Made by a program: the position numbers and the translations under genes
Source: Ampullaceana balthica
Lineage: Eukaryota; Mollusca; Gastropoda; Lymnaeidae
Reading direction: 5' to 3'
DNA: 64,000 nt
Assembly: GCA_944989445.1 (NCBI GenBank)
Contig: CALYLW010000745.1
Location: 237,348-301,347, forward strand
Shown here: piece by piece, positions 48,067 through 61,517 of the stretch
How the letters are laid out: each line of letters starts with the position of its first letter
How positions within the stretch are numbered: the stretch's first letter is position 1
Notes under the pieces: model-generated
Database searches by the model: none
Seen by the model: only the letters and a program-made list of their open reading frames with translations
Told to the model about the DNA's origin: nothing

Positions 48067-49870
48067 ACCATCACTTGCCTTACCAACCATCAACTGCCAT
48101 ACCATCACCTGCCCTACCATCACCTGCCATACCATCACCTTTCCTACCATCACCTGTCCTACCATCACCTGTCCTACCATCACCTGACCATCACACCACC
48201 CTGTCCCTACCATCACCTGTCCTACTATCAACTGCCCTACCATCGCCTGTCCTACCATCACCTGTCCTATCATCACCTGCCATACCATCACATTTCCTAC
48301 CATCAGCCGTCCTACTATCACCTGCCCTACCATCACCTGCCATACCATCACCTTTCCTACCACCACCTGCTCTACATCATCTGTCCTATCATCACCTGTC
48401 CTACCATCACATGTCCTATCATCACCTGTCCTACCATCACCTGTCCCACCATCACATGTAGTACCATCAACTGTCCTACCATCACCTGTCCGACCGTCAC
48501 CGGTCCTACCATCACCTGCCCTACATCACCTGTTCCTAACATCACCTGCCCTACATCATCTGTCCTACCATCACCTGCCCTACCATAACCTGCCCTACAA
48601 TCACCTGTTCTACCACCACCTGATCATCACACCACCCTGTCCTTACCATCACCTGCCCTACCATCACCTTCACTACCATCACCAGCACTACCATCACCTG
48701 CACTACCATCACCTGATCTACCATCACAGGACCATCACACCACCCTGTCCCTACCATCACCTGTCCTACTATCAACTGCCCTACCATCGCCTGTCCTACC
48801 ATCACCTGTCCTATCATCACCTGCCATACCATCACATTTCCTACCATCAGCCGTCCTACCATCACCTGCCCTACCATCACCTGCCATACCATCACCTTTC
48901 CTACCACCACCTGCTCTACATCATCTGTCCTACCATCACCTGTCCTACCATCACATGTCCTACCATCACCTGTCCTACCATCACCTGTCCCACCATCACA
49001 TGTAGTACCATCAACTGTCCTACCATCACCTGTCCGACCGTCACCTGTCCTACCATCACCTGCCCTACATCATCTGTCCTACCATCACCTGCCCTACCAT
49101 CACCTGCCCTACAATCACCTGTTCTACCACCACTTGATCATCACACAACCCTGTTCTTACCATCACCTGCCCTACCATCACCTTCACTACCATCACCAGC
49201 ACTACCATCACCTGCACTACCATCACCTGATCTACCATCACAGGACCATCACACCACCCTGTCCCTACCATCACCTATCCTACCATCAAATGCCCTACAA
49301 TCACCTGTCCTACCATCATCTGTCCTACCATCACATGTCCTACCATCACCTGTACTAACATCACCTGTCCTACCATCACCTGTCCTACCATCACCTGTCC
49401 TACCATCACCTTTCCTACCATCACCTATCCCACAATCACCTGCCCTACCATCACCTGTCCTACCATCACCTGACCATCACACGTCCCTTTTCCTACCAAC
49501 ACCTGCCCTACCATCACCTGCCCTACCATCACCTGTCCTACCATCACCTAACCATCACACCACCCTGTCCCTACCATCACCTGTCCTACCATCACCTGCC
49601 CTACCATCACCTGCTCTACCATCACCGGTCCTATCATCACCTGCCCTACCATCACCTGTCCTACCATCACCTGACCATCACACCAACCTGTCCCTACCAT
49701 CACCTTTCCTACCATAACACCACCCTGTCCCTACCATCAGCTGTCCTACCCTCACACCAACCTGTCCCTACCATCAGCTGTCCTACCATCACACCACCCT
49801 GTCCCTACCCTCACCTGTCCTACCATCGCACCACCCTGTCCCTACCATCACCTGACCATCGCGCCACCCA
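48067..49870. repeat. 15-bp array with ~0.5-kb higher-order duplication, about 115 copies
   Basis: The unit is taccatcacctgtcc with many single-base variants. Distinct blocks (ctgtcctactatcaactgcc at about 48218 and 48762; gttctaccacca at 48607 and 49121) recur 514-544 bp apart. Confidence 0.95.
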
Positions 49871-49962
49871 GTCCCACCTCAGAAGATATTGGTTTAGAGA
49901 TTAAGTCCAAGATCCATCTTGGCGACACGTGTTGCCGATCTGATTAATTGCCGCCATATACA

Positions 49963-52900
49963 CACGAGTTGGTCAATAACAGGGGGGCTCACTCTGTCAT
50001 ACATGGACACACGAGTTGGTCAATAACAGGGGGGCTCACTCTGTCATACATGGACACATGAGTTGGTCAATAACAGGGGGGCTCACTCTGTCATACATAT
50101 ACACACGAGTTGGTCAATAACAGGGGGGCTCACTTTGTCATACATGGACACATAAGTTGGTCAATAACAGGGGGGCTCACTCTGTCATACATGGACACAC
50201 GAGTTGGTCAATAACAGGGGGGCTCACTCTGTCATACATGGACACATGAGTTGGTCAATAACAGGGGGGCTCACTCTGTCATACATGGACACATGAGTTG
50301 GTCAATAACAGGGGGGCTCACTTTGTCATACATGGACACATGAGTTGGTCAATAACAGGGGGGCTCACTTTGTCATACATGGACACATGAGTTGGTCAAT
50401 AACAGGGGGGCTCACTCTGTCATACATGGACACATGAGTTGGTCAATAACAGGGGGGCTCACTTTGTCATACATGGACACATGAGTTGGTCAATAACAGG
50501 GGGGCTCACTCTGTCATACATGGACACATGAGTTGGTCAATAACAGGGGGGCTCACTCTGTCATACATGGACACATGAGTTGGTCAATAACAGGGGGGCT
50601 CACTCTGTCATACATGGACACATGAGTTGGTCAATAACAGGGGGGCTCACTCTGTCATACATGGACACACGAGTTGGTCAATAACAGGGGGGCTCACTCT
50701 GTCATACATGGACACACGAGTTGGTCAATAACAGGGGGGCTCACTCTGTCATACATGGACACATGAGTTGGTCAATAACAGGGGGGCTCACTCTGTCATA
50801 CATGGACACACGAGTTGGTCAATAACAGGGGGGGGCTCACTCTGTCATACATGGACACATAAGTTGGTCAATAACAGGGGGGGCTCACTCTGTCATACAT
50901 GGACACATAAGTTGGTCAATAACATGGGGGGCTCACTCTGTCATACATGGACACATGAGTTGGTCAATAACAGGGGGGCTCACTCTGTCATACATGGACA
51001 CATGAGTTGGTCAATAACAGGGGGGCTCACTCTGTCATACATGGACACATGAGTTGGTCAATAACAGGGGGGCTCACTCTGTCATACATGGACACATGAG
51101 TTGGTCAATAACAGGGGGGCTCACTCTGTCATACATGGACACATGAGTTGGTCAATAACAGGGGGGCTCACTCTGTCATACATGGACACATGAGTTGGTC
51201 AATAACAGGGGGGCTCACTCTGTCATACATGGACACATGAGTTGGTCAATAACAGGGGGGCTCACTCTGTCATACATGGACACATAAGTTGGTCAATAAC
51301 AGGGGGGCTCACTCTGTCATACATGGACACATAAGTTGGTCAATAACAGGGGGGGCTCACTCTGTCATACATGGACACATGAGTTGGTCAATAACAGGGG
51401 GGCTCACTCTGTCATACATGGACACATGAGTTGGTCAATAACAGGGGGGCTCACTCTGTCATACATGGACACATGAGTTGGTCAATAACAGGGGGGCTCA
51501 CTCTGTCATACATGGACACATGAGTTGGTCAATAACAGGGGGGGGCTCACTCTGTCATACATGGACACATGAGTTGGTCAATAACAGGGGGGGGCTCACT
51601 CTGTCATACATGGACACATGAGTTGGTCAATAACAGGGGGGCTCACTCTGTCATACATGGACACATGAGTTGGTCAATAACAGGGGGGGCTCACTCTGTC
51701 ATACATGGACACATAAGTTGGTCAATAACAGGGGGGGCTCACTCTGTCATACATGGACACATAGTTGGTCAATAACAGGGGGGCTCACTCTGTCATACAT
51801 GGACACATGAGTTGGTCAATAACAGGGGGGCTCACTCTGTCATACATGGACACATAAGTTGGTCAATAACAGGGGGGCTCACTCTGTCATACATGGACAC
51901 ATAAGTTGGTCAATAACAGGGGGGGGCTCACTCTGTCATACATGGACACATGAGTTGGTCAATAACAGGGGGGGCTCACTCTGTCATACATGGACACATG
52001 AGTTGGTCAATAACAGGGGGGCTCACTCTGTCATACATGGACACATAAGTTGGTCAATAACAGGGGGGCTCACTCTGTCATACATGGACACATAAGTTGG
52101 TCAATAACAGGGGGGGGCTCACTCTGTCATACATGGACACATGAGTTGGTCAATAACAGGTGGGCTCACTCTGTCATACATGGACACATAAGTTGGTCAA
52201 TAACAGGGGGGCTCACTCTGTCATACATGGACACATAAGTTGGTCAATAACAGGGGGGGCTCACTCTGTCATACATGGACACATGAGTTGGTCAATAACA
52301 GGGGGGGCTCACTCTGTCATACATGGACACATAAGTTGGTCAATAACAGGGGGGGGGCTCACTCTGTCATACATGGACACATAAGTTGGTCAATAACAGG
52401 GGGGCTCACTCTGTCATACATGGACACATAAGTTGGTCAATAACAGGGGGGGCTCACTCTGTCATACATGGACACATATGTTGGTCAATAACAGGGGGGC
52501 TCACTCTGTCATACATGGACACATGAGTTGGTCGATAACAGGGGGGCTCACTCTGTCATACATGGACACATAAGTTGGTCAATAACAGGGGGGGGGCTCA
52601 CTCTGTCATACATGGACACATGAGTTGGTCAATAACAGGGGGGCTCACTCTGTCATACATGGACACATGAGTTGGTCAATAACAGGGGGGCTCACTCTGT
52701 CATACATGGACACATAAGTCTGTCAATAACAGGGGGGCTCACTCTGTCATACATGGACACATATGTTGGTCAATAACAGGGGGGCTCACTCTGTCATACA
52801 TGGACACATGAGTTGGTCAATAACAGGGGGGGGCTCACTCTGTCATACATGGACACATACGTTGGTCAATAACAGGGGGGCTCACTCTGTCATACATGGA

Positions 52901-53366
52901 CACATAAGTTGGTCAATAACAGGGGGGGGCTCACTCTGTCATACATGGACACATGAGTTGGTCAATAACAGGGGGGGTGCTCACTCTGTCATACATGGAC
53001 ACATAAGTTGGTCAATAACAGGGGGGGCTCACTCTGTCATACATGGACACATAAGTTGGTTAATAACAGGGGGGCTCACTCTGTCATACATGGACACATA
53101 AGTTGGTCAATAACAGGGGGGGCTCACTCTGTCATACATGGACACATGAGTTGGTCAATAACAGGGGGGCTCACTCTGTCATACATGGACACATAAGTTG
53201 GTCAAAAACAGGGGGGGGCTCACTCTGTCATTCATGGACACATAAGTTGGTCAATAACAGGGGGGGGCTCACTCTGTCATACATGGACACATAAGTTGGT
53301 CAATAACAGGGGGGGCTCACTCTGTCATACATGGACACATAAGTTGGTGAATAACAGGGGGGCTCA
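49963..53366. repeat. 47-bp array with variable G-run, about 72 copies
   Basis: The unit includes gagttggtcaataacagggg and ctcactctgtcatacatgga. Each copy contains a run of six to nine G. Early copies mostly have six G and acacgag or acatgag; later ones more often have seven to nine G and acataag. Confidence 0.97.
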
Positions 53367-53373
53367 CTGTTGT

Positions 53374-54192
53374 GAAGTAATGAGGCGTATCTGTATTGAC
53401 GTAATGGGGCGTGGCTGTATTGACGTAATGGGGCGTGGCTGTAATGAAATAATTGGATGTGGATGTAGTGAAGAAATGAGACGTGGCTGTGGAGACGTAA
53501 TGAGGCGTATCTGTATGGACGTAATGCGGCGTGGCTGTTAGGAAATAATTGGATGTGACTTTTGTGAAATAATGGCGCTTGGCGGTAGTGAAGTAATTGG
53601 GTGTATCTGTATTGACCTAATGGGGCGTGGCTGTAATGAAATAATTGGATGTGGCTGTAGTGAAGTAATGGGGCGTGGCGGTAATGAAGTAATGGGGCAT
53701 GGCAGTAGTGAAGTAATGGGGTGTATCCGTATTGACCTAATGGGGCCTGGCTGTAATGAAATATTTGATGTGGTTGTAGTGAAGTTATGGCGCGTGGTGG
53801 TAGTGAAGTAATGGGGCGTGGCGGTAGTGAAGTAATGGGGCGTGGCTGTAGAGAAGTAATGGGGCGTGGTGGTAGTCAAGTAATGGGGTGTATCTGTATT
53901 GACCTAATGGGGCGTGGCTGTAATGAAATAATTGGATGTGGTTGTAGTGAAGTAATGGTGCGTGGTGGTAGTGAAGTAATGGGGCGTGGCGGTAGTGAAG
54001 TAATGGGGCGTGGCTGTAATGAAATAATTGGATGTGGTTGTAGTGAAGTAATGGGGCGTGGCGGTAGTGAAGTAATGGGGCATTGTGGTAGTGAAGTAAT
54101 GGGGTGTGGCGTTAGTGAAGTAATTGGGCGTGGCGGTAGTGAAGTAATGGGGCGTGGCGGTAGTGAAGTAATGGGGCGTGGCAGTAGTGACA
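53374..54192. repeat. 24-bp array, about 34 copies
   Basis: The unit is gtagtgaagtaatggggcgt plus ggcg, with larger variants such as gtatctgtattgacctaatg that recur in order. The first copies fuse directly onto the last 47-bp unit. Confidence 0.95.
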
Positions 54193-54360
54193 GGAGAGTG
54201 GGGGGGGGGTGTTAAGAAATCTTTTACTCTCTACTCCAAAGTTTTAGTGCGCCGTCGTTTTTTTAAACTTGGTTTTTTCTTTAAAGTTTTAAAAATAAGC
54301 GCTTTTTAACAACGTCATTTACTAATTAACATATTTCCCGAGCTATAAAAGAAATGTTAA

Positions 54361-54500
54361 AACTCCGACCTTAGCGCACTGAGTCCAGGGTTTAATCCTG
54401 GATCTGCCAGATTAGCCATCTGCCAGTCGCTACCCAGCCGGTACTTTCACGCCACGAATTCTGGCACGCCGCCATAACAGCAGCCCCTCCTGGCATCCGG
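54361..54500 (+). mobile_element. Possible SINE fragment (tRNA T-arm-like)
   Basis: The word ccagggtttaatcctgg forms a perfect five-base stem with a seven-base loop, as in a tRNA T-arm, with a degenerate B box. Upstream ttagcgcactgagt resembles the anticodon side of tRNA-derived SINEs. The body that follows is unlike the SINE at 16895. Confidence 0.4.
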
Positions 54501-54537
54501 TCTCTCCAGCCTTACTCCCAATGAGATTTACACTACA

Positions 54538-54950
54538 GAGCCAGTTCGGTTTCTCAGATTCTCTCTGGACCTATTCATTTCCTACAGTTATCAGTTTGGT
54601 TTCTCAGATTCTCTCTGGACCTATTCATTTCCTACAGTTATCAGTTTGGTTTCTCAGATTCTCTCTGGACCTACCCATTGTCTACAGTTATCAGTTCGTC
54701 TTCATATTCTAACATTGCCTAGAGTTATCAGTTTGTCTTCATATCCTAACATTGCCTATAGTTATCAGTTTCTCTTCATATCCTAACATTGCCAACAGTT
54801 ATCATATCCTAACATTGCCAACAGTTATCATATCCTAACATTGCCAACAGTTATCATATCCTAACATTGCCAACAGTTATCATATCCTAACATTGCCAAC
54901 AGTTATCATATCCTAACATTGCCAACAGTTATCATATCCTAACATTCTAT
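54538..54950. repeat. 50-bp (3 copies) then 26-bp (about 9 copies) repeats
   Basis: First the unit ttggtttctcagattctctc with ggacctattcatttcctaca, then tcatatcctaacattgccaa plus cagtta. The second appears to have grown from the end of the first, since both carry acagttatca. Confidence 0.93.
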
Positions 54951-55582
54951 GCCTACTGGTCTACTCTTGGTTTGACGGGTAATGTGGGACATGAAACCAG
55001 TTTAGAGACAGTAGATTTTATACATTACATACGTTTTTGTTCTACACAGAAGATTACTACGTCCTACAGATGAAAGTTGAAGTGTCTTAAGTTGAAGAGA
55101 CTTATGATGATGCGAGAGATGAAATGTAGATGTTAGAGACTGTAGATGAAGGTTTAGATAATAGATAATCGAGTTCTTGTTTACCACAGTTAAATTCATC
55201 GACAAGTGAAAAGTTTATCAACTGTTGACAAATTATCAACTGTTGAAAATTTCATCAGTAGAAGATGACCGAGTTATCAGAGGAGTCACCAGGGTTGGTG
55301 TCTGTTGAAACATCTCCCCCCCCCTCCTCCCCACATCCGCACCGAGCTATTAACAACCACATCTTAAACTCATCGCTTACAGCATGTAGTAATTGAACAC
55401 CTCAATCAAGAGAAGATGTGAGAAGATAACAGAAGAGCAGCAGGAATGTAACAAACAATCTGAAGACATGTGAATCCAATTGAGATGCAGTAGAAAATTA
55501 CTAGATAATTTGTAATGCTTCAAAACTCGACTTCGATAAAAATCTTACCATTATTTTTTTTACTTTTTTGATTGCAATATTT
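54951..55582. other. Sequence between repeats
   Basis: Contains a C-rich run at 55313-55325 and small duplications of tatcaactgttgaca (about 55214-55245). No gene recognised. Confidence 0.5.
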
Positions 55583-57780
55583 AATACTAGCAAAATACCC
55601 GCGCTCTGCTCCGGAAGTTAGGATTTTAGTTAGCCCTCGGCTACAAAATATTGAAAAAATATAATTTTAATGCCCTAACGAATTTTTATATAGGCCATCA
55701 AGTTTTTATATTCCAAGTTTGGTAAAAATACATTTACACAGTATCCAAAGTTTTTTTTATTTGTTATTTAGCTCATATAAGTTGAAAATACTACATTTGT
55801 GTCCCTGGCCCCAAATGAGTGATAATTAAACCAAAAAAAATTCGCTTGTTACCATCCCGGGAGTGTACTCAAAAACTTCCCAAAATTTCATGCTTCTAAC
55901 TACATGGCAAGTTGGAGAATCTGTGTGGATTAACTTTTAATATAGGAAAAAAATGCCCCCCCCCCGGCACCCAGTGAGTGAAAAGTTAAATATTTTTTGG
56001 CCTGTTACCATCGAGGGAGTGTACTCAATAATTTCCAAAAGTTTCATGCTTTTACCTACACGGGAAATCAGAGAATTAGCTTTTAATCAGTTTTTATATA
56101 AGAAAAATTACATTTGGGCCCCCGGCCCCCAGTGAGTGATAATTTAAATAATTTTTTGCATGCTACCATTGAGGAAGTGGACTCAACAACTTCCCAAAGA
56201 TTCATGTTTCTATCTACATGGGAAAGTGGAGAATAAGGCAATTTTCAGTATAAGGAAAAAAACGCTTTTGGGCCCCCGGCTCCCAAGAGTGTGAATTTTA
56301 AAATTCTTTTTCGTCATTTTTCGTCGTGAGAGGGTACTCAACAACTTCCCAAAGTTTCATGCTTCTACCTACAAGGGAAATTGGAGAATTAGTGATGATA
56401 CGGTTTTTAATATAAGAAAAAAACTACATATGGGCCCCCGGCCCCCGGTAAGTGATACTTTAAATATTGTTTTTCACCTGTTACCATTGCGGGATTGTAC
56501 TCAACAATTTCCCAAAGTTTCATGCTTCTGCCTCCTCGGGAAATAAGAAAATTTGTTATTTTCATATTTTATATAGTCCATTTAAGGAAAAAAAACGTTT
56601 TTGGGCCCCCGACCCCACAAGAGTGTGAATTTTAAAATTATTTTACAATTATCGTTGCGAGAGGCTACTCAATAATTTCCCAAAGTTTCATGCTTCTACC
56701 TACACGGGAAGTTGGAGAATTAGTGATGATTCAGATGTTAATATAAGAAAAATAATATTTTGGGCCCCCGGCCCCCAGTAAGTGATAATTTAAATACTTT
56801 TTCACCTGTTAGCTTTGTGGAAGTGTACTTAACAACTACCCCAAGTTTCATGCTTCTACCCACACGGGAAATAGGAGAATCAGTTATTTTCAGTTTTTAT
56901 ATAGCTTATATCAGGAAAAAACTTCATTTTGGCCCCCGGCCCCCAGGATTTGATAATTTAAATATGTTTTTGTCTGTTACCATCGCAGGATTGTACTCAA
57001 CAACTTCCTAAAGTTTCATGATTCTGCCTACTGGAGAAATAGGAGAATTTGTGATTTTCATATTTTATATAGTCTATATAAGGGAAGGAAACGTTTTTGG
57101 GCCCCCAGCCCCAATAAAATTGAATTTTAAAATTCTTTTATTCCAATTATCGCCGCGAGAGTCAACTTAACAACTTCCCAAAGTTTCATGCTTCTACCTA
57201 CAAGTGAAGTTGGAGAATTAGTGATGATTCAGTTTTTAATATTAGAAAAAAAAACCATGTTTTGACCCCCGGCCCCCAGTAAGTGTTCATTTAATTATCT
57301 TTTTCGCCTGTTACCATTACATAAGTGTACTTATGAACTACCCAGAGTTTCATGCTTCTATCTACACGGGAAATATGAGAATTTGTGATTTTCAGTTTTT
57401 ATGTAGCTTATACAAGGAGAAAACTTCATTTAGGCCCCCGGCCCTTAGGAAGTAATAAATTAAATATTTTTTCTCCCGTTACCTTCGCGGGTTTGTACTC
57501 AACAACTTCCCAAAGTTTCATGCTTCTGCATACTCGGGTAATAGGAGAATTAGTGATATTCAAATTTTATAAAGGCCATATAAGGACAAAAAACGTTTTT
57601 GGGCCCCCGGCCCCCATAAGTGTTATTTTTAAAATTCTTTTACTCCAATTTTCGTCGCGAGAGGCTACTCAACAACTTCCCAAAGTTCTATGATTCTACT
57701 TACACGGGAATTTGGAGAATTAGTGATGAATCAGTCAGTCAGTGAGTCAGTCAGGCCATTGCCTTTTTATTAATATAAAT
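55583..57780. repeat. ~165-bp tandem repeat with trimeric higher-order structure, about 12 copies
   Basis: Each unit carries a C/G-rich word gggcccccggcccccag, then atttaaat, gtgtactcaacaacttccca, and aaagtttcatgcttctacct. Unit starts are 157-172 bp apart. Three unit types alternate, recurring about every 500 bp. The block starts tactagcaaaatacccgcgc and ends with cagtcagtcagtgagtcag and an AT-rich tail, so it may be a mobile element with internal repeats. Short frames across it are not convincing genes. Confidence 0.88.
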
Positions 57781-57825
57781 GTCAATCATTTTTATTGGAT
57801 TTTGAAATTACTTTTAGTGAACGAA

Positions 57826-58015
57826 AGTTTCATACACAGGGAGTCCTCGTCTCGTCTAATTTCATACACAGGGAGTCCTCGTCTAATTTCATACACAGGG
57901 AGTCCTCGTCTAATTTCATACACAGGGAGTCCTCGTCTAATTTCATACACAGGGAGTCCTCGTCTAATTTCATACACAGGGAGTCCTCGTCTAATTTCAT
58001 ACACGGGGAGTCCTC
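57826..58015. repeat. 27-bp array, 7 copies
   Basis: The unit is tcatacacagggagtcctcg followed by tctaatt. Confidence 0.95.
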
Positions 58016-58304
58016 GTCTTATGACGGTCTCGACTTAGGCTGTTTCGTGGTTACGATCGCGCCTTAATAAAAAAAATTTAAAAATAATTTTACTTGTCAC
58101 TTCGTCTTTTATATATATTTATTTTGATTCAAGTGGTTAGGAATTGTTTTCTCTTTTTTAAAATAATTGATTCCATATCATTATCTGTTACATTTTGAAT
58201 AGCACTGCACGTATATAACTTTACAGTATATTTGATATAGGTTCTGAATTACACTGGAAATAGGGTTACGTCGCTTCTTAAGAACGGATAACGTCGTAAC
58301 CCGA
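58016..58304. other. Sequence between arrays
   Basis: AT-rich; no feature recognised. Confidence 0.5.
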
Positions 58305-58640
58305 GGACCCCCTGAAAATTAAAGTCCCGAGGACCCCTGTATATTAAAGTCCAGTGGACCCCCTGTATATTAAAGTCCCGAGGACCCCTGTATATTAAAG
58401 TCCCGAGGACCCCTGTATATTAAAGTCCAGGGGACCCCCTGGATATTAAGGTCCAGAGGACCCCCTGTATATTAAAGTACCGAGGACCCCTGTATATTAA
58501 AGTCCAGAGGACCCCTGTATATTAAAGTCCAGAGGACCCCCTGTATATTAAAGTCCCGAGGACCCCTGTATATTAAAGTCCAGAGGACCCCCTGTATATT
58601 AAAGTCCCGAGGACCCCTGTATATTAAAGTCTAGAGGACC
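58305..58640. repeat. 25/26-bp array, about 13 copies
   Basis: The unit is aagtccagaggacccctgta plus tatta, varying between three and five C and between cag and ccg. Confidence 0.94.
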
Positions 58641-59777
58641 CTAGCTACACAACATACCAGAGTGACAGTCCAACCTCTTCCCACCTTGACACTGACCCTA
58701 GCTACACAACATACCAGAGTGACAGTCCGACCTCTTCCCACCTTGACACTGACCCTAGCTACACAACATACCAGAGTGACAGTCCGACCTCTTCCCACCT
58801 TGACACTGACCCTAGCTACACAACATACCAGAGTGACAGTCCGACCTCTTCACGCCTTGACACTGACATTAGCTACACATCATACCAGAGTGACAGTCCG
58901 ACCTCTTCACACCTTGACACTGACCTACACAACATACCAGAGTGACAGTCCGACCTCTTCACACCTTGACACTGACCTACACAACATACCAGAGTGACAG
59001 TCCGACCTCTTCACACCTTGACACTGACCTACACAACATACCAGAGTGACAGTCCAACCTCTTCCCACCTTGACACTGACCCTAGCTACACAACATACCA
59101 GAGTGACAGTCCGACCTCTTCCCACCTTGACACTGACCCTAGCTACACAACATACCAGAGTGACAGTCCGACCTCTTCCCACCTTGACACTGACCCTAGC
59201 TACACAACATACCAGAGTGACTGTCCGACCTCTTCCCACCTTGACACTGACCCTAGCTACACAACATACCAGAGTGACAGTACGACCTCTTCCCACCTTG
59301 ACACTGACCCTAGCTACACAACATACCAGAGTGACAGTCCGACCTCTTCACACCTTGACACTGACCCTAGCTACACAACATACCAGAGTGACAGTCCGAC
59401 CTCTTCACACCTTGACACTGACATACATACACAACATACCAGAGTGACAGTCCGACCTCTTCCCACCTTGACACTGACCCATCTACACAACATACCAGAG
59501 TGACAGTCCGACCTCTTCCCGCCTTGACCTCTGAACCCTACTACACAACATACCAGAGTGACAGTCCGACCTCTTCCCGCCTTGACCTCTGAACCCATCT
59601 ACACAACATACCAGAGTGACAGTCCGACCTCTTCCCGCCTTGACCTCTGAACCCAACTACACAACATACCAGAGTGACAGTCCGGCCTCTTCCCGCCTTG
59701 ACCTCTGAACCCATCTACACAACATACCAGAGTGACAGTCCGACCTCTTCCCGCCTTGACCTCTGAACCCAACTACA
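58641..59777. repeat. 57-bp array, about 20 copies
   Basis: The unit includes ctacacaacataccagagtg, acagtccgacctcttcccac and cttgacactgacc. Later copies carry cgccttgacctctgaaccc. Open frames of 100-170 codons on both strands reflect a period divisible by three. Confidence 0.96.
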
Positions 59778-60565
59778 CAACTTGGCATACTACGAGAACA
59801 TCCCTTCTCATGTCATATTAAATAAACTATTTGCATAACTCTGAATATTTAACAAGCTTATGAACAACAATGTGCGATTGTTAATAAGTCGTAGACAAAT
59901 CTAAACAAGACTTCTGACCTTCACCTTTTACTTACACGTCTGCTGCTCAACTTTACGTTTACTTCCCTTTCCAACAAGTTATTAAAAAACAACAAACCGA
60001 AAAAAGCCGGAGCTAAACGTGAGCACTCTCCTCTCCCCCCCCCCTCTTTTTTCCCCGCCTCAGCTGGTATGCATGTTTATCTATTAGATGTCTGAGTTAG
60101 AGAGTTTCATTTCTCTCTGTGGATCCGTGTTGTTAGTTGTTGTGTATTAACCATGAACGTTCATGACGTAATCGAATAAACTAAACTGGACTAGAAACCA
60201 AATACTCTCGGTTCTGATGATCTTTAGACAAAACTGTTTCCGGTGGAATAGTTTCCTGTGTTAGTGTTGCTACATTTCAACGCTGGAGATCACCCAGAGT
60301 GTAAGTTTATAAAACGCCATTGTAATCGTAGCATAATAATTGCGTAGATAGTTGTCTACACGTATGTTCAAATTCAGACATGAAATTTGCATATCTTCAG
60401 AATGAAAACGGAAATTTAGCGGATACATAATTTCACTTCACTCGAACAGTGGTGACACATTTTTAGTATCATTATATCCCTGGGGACGACATTTTTGTGA
60501 GGGAAATAGCTAGGCATACTCTAGACTCTAGATGTTAGGTAATCACACATAATCTTTTGTTTTCA
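59778..60565. other. Sequence between arrays, no gene seen
   Basis: A C-rich run lies at about 60033-60050. The stretch 60118-60300 has retroelement-terminus-like features (tgttagttgttgtg start, gaataaac, then ttgctaca) but nothing decisive. Confidence 0.5.
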
Positions 60566-60846
60566 ATAAGTTGTGTTTGTGAGTGCCACCAAGTTGTGTT
60601 TGTGAGTGCCACTAATTTGTGTTTGTGAGTGCCACTAAGTTGTGTTTGTGAGTGCCACCAAGTTGTGTTTGTGAGTGCCACCAATTTGTGTTTGTGAGTG
60701 TCACTAAGTTGTGTTTGTGAGTGCCACTAATTTGTGTTTGTGAGTGCCACTAAGTTGTGTTTGTGAGTGCCACCAAGTTGTGTTTGTGAGTGCCACCAAG
60801 TTGTATTTGTGAGTGCCACCAAGTTGTGTTTGTGAGTGCCACTAAG
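60566..60846. repeat. 23-bp array, about 12 copies
   Basis: The unit is aagttgtgtttgtgagtgcc plus acc, with caag and taat variants. Confidence 0.96.
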
Positions 60847-60888
60847 GCTAAGAATATCAATATCGAATATCGTTTGAAAATGGGTTAT

Positions 60889-61075
60889 GTCAGCCTGAAA
60901 TTAAATCTCAGTCTGTAATCATATCTCAGCCTGAAATCAGATTTCAGCCTGAAATCATAATGCAACCTGAAACCAAATTTCAGCCTCAAATCATATCTCA
61001 ACATGAAATCAAAGTTAAATATGAAACCATATCTGAGACTGAAATTAAATTTCGGCCTGAAATCATATTTCAAAA
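60889..61075. repeat. 18-bp array, about 10 diverged copies
   Basis: The unit is tcagcctgaaatcatatt, the most diverged of the right-hand arrays, with a, t and g changes in most copies. Confidence 0.88.
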
Positions 61076-61517
61076 ATACATTTCGTTTCTTTTTTAAGAC
61101 GGTGGATTTAATTTGTGGATCTAATTAGTGGATTTAATTTGTGGATTTAATTTGTGGATTCCATCCAAGGATCCTAAACCTCACCGTCAGACACGTTAAT
61201 ATATTTTATTTTACACGTGAGGCGAGTTGAAATCTTGCCTACAGACCTGTTGGTCGTAATGTTCGTGGGAGGGGGAGGGGTGAGTTTACCTTAACTCATA
61301 CAAATACCTGCCTTGTGCCCCACTCACCAACCCCCTCTCTCTTTGAAACCGACACACACACACACACAACCATCCTAATTTCCTAGCAATGCTTAATGGG
61401 TGTAGCCGGGCACAGACGAGATAGACTTGCTGTGTCACTTGTGCGAGTGCTACCTGCCACGTTATAGTGCTGCCTTCAGCGATGGAGTGCTACGTACACA
61501 CACAGTGCTACACACAT
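61076..61517. other. Sequence between arrays
   Basis: Three copies of gtggatttaattt-like text at 61102-61160 and a short CA run near 61353-61368; nothing else recognised. Confidence 0.55.

Noticed and set aside
60118..60300. Solo LTR
   Set aside because: Suggestive ends only; no target duplication or second LTR found by eye.
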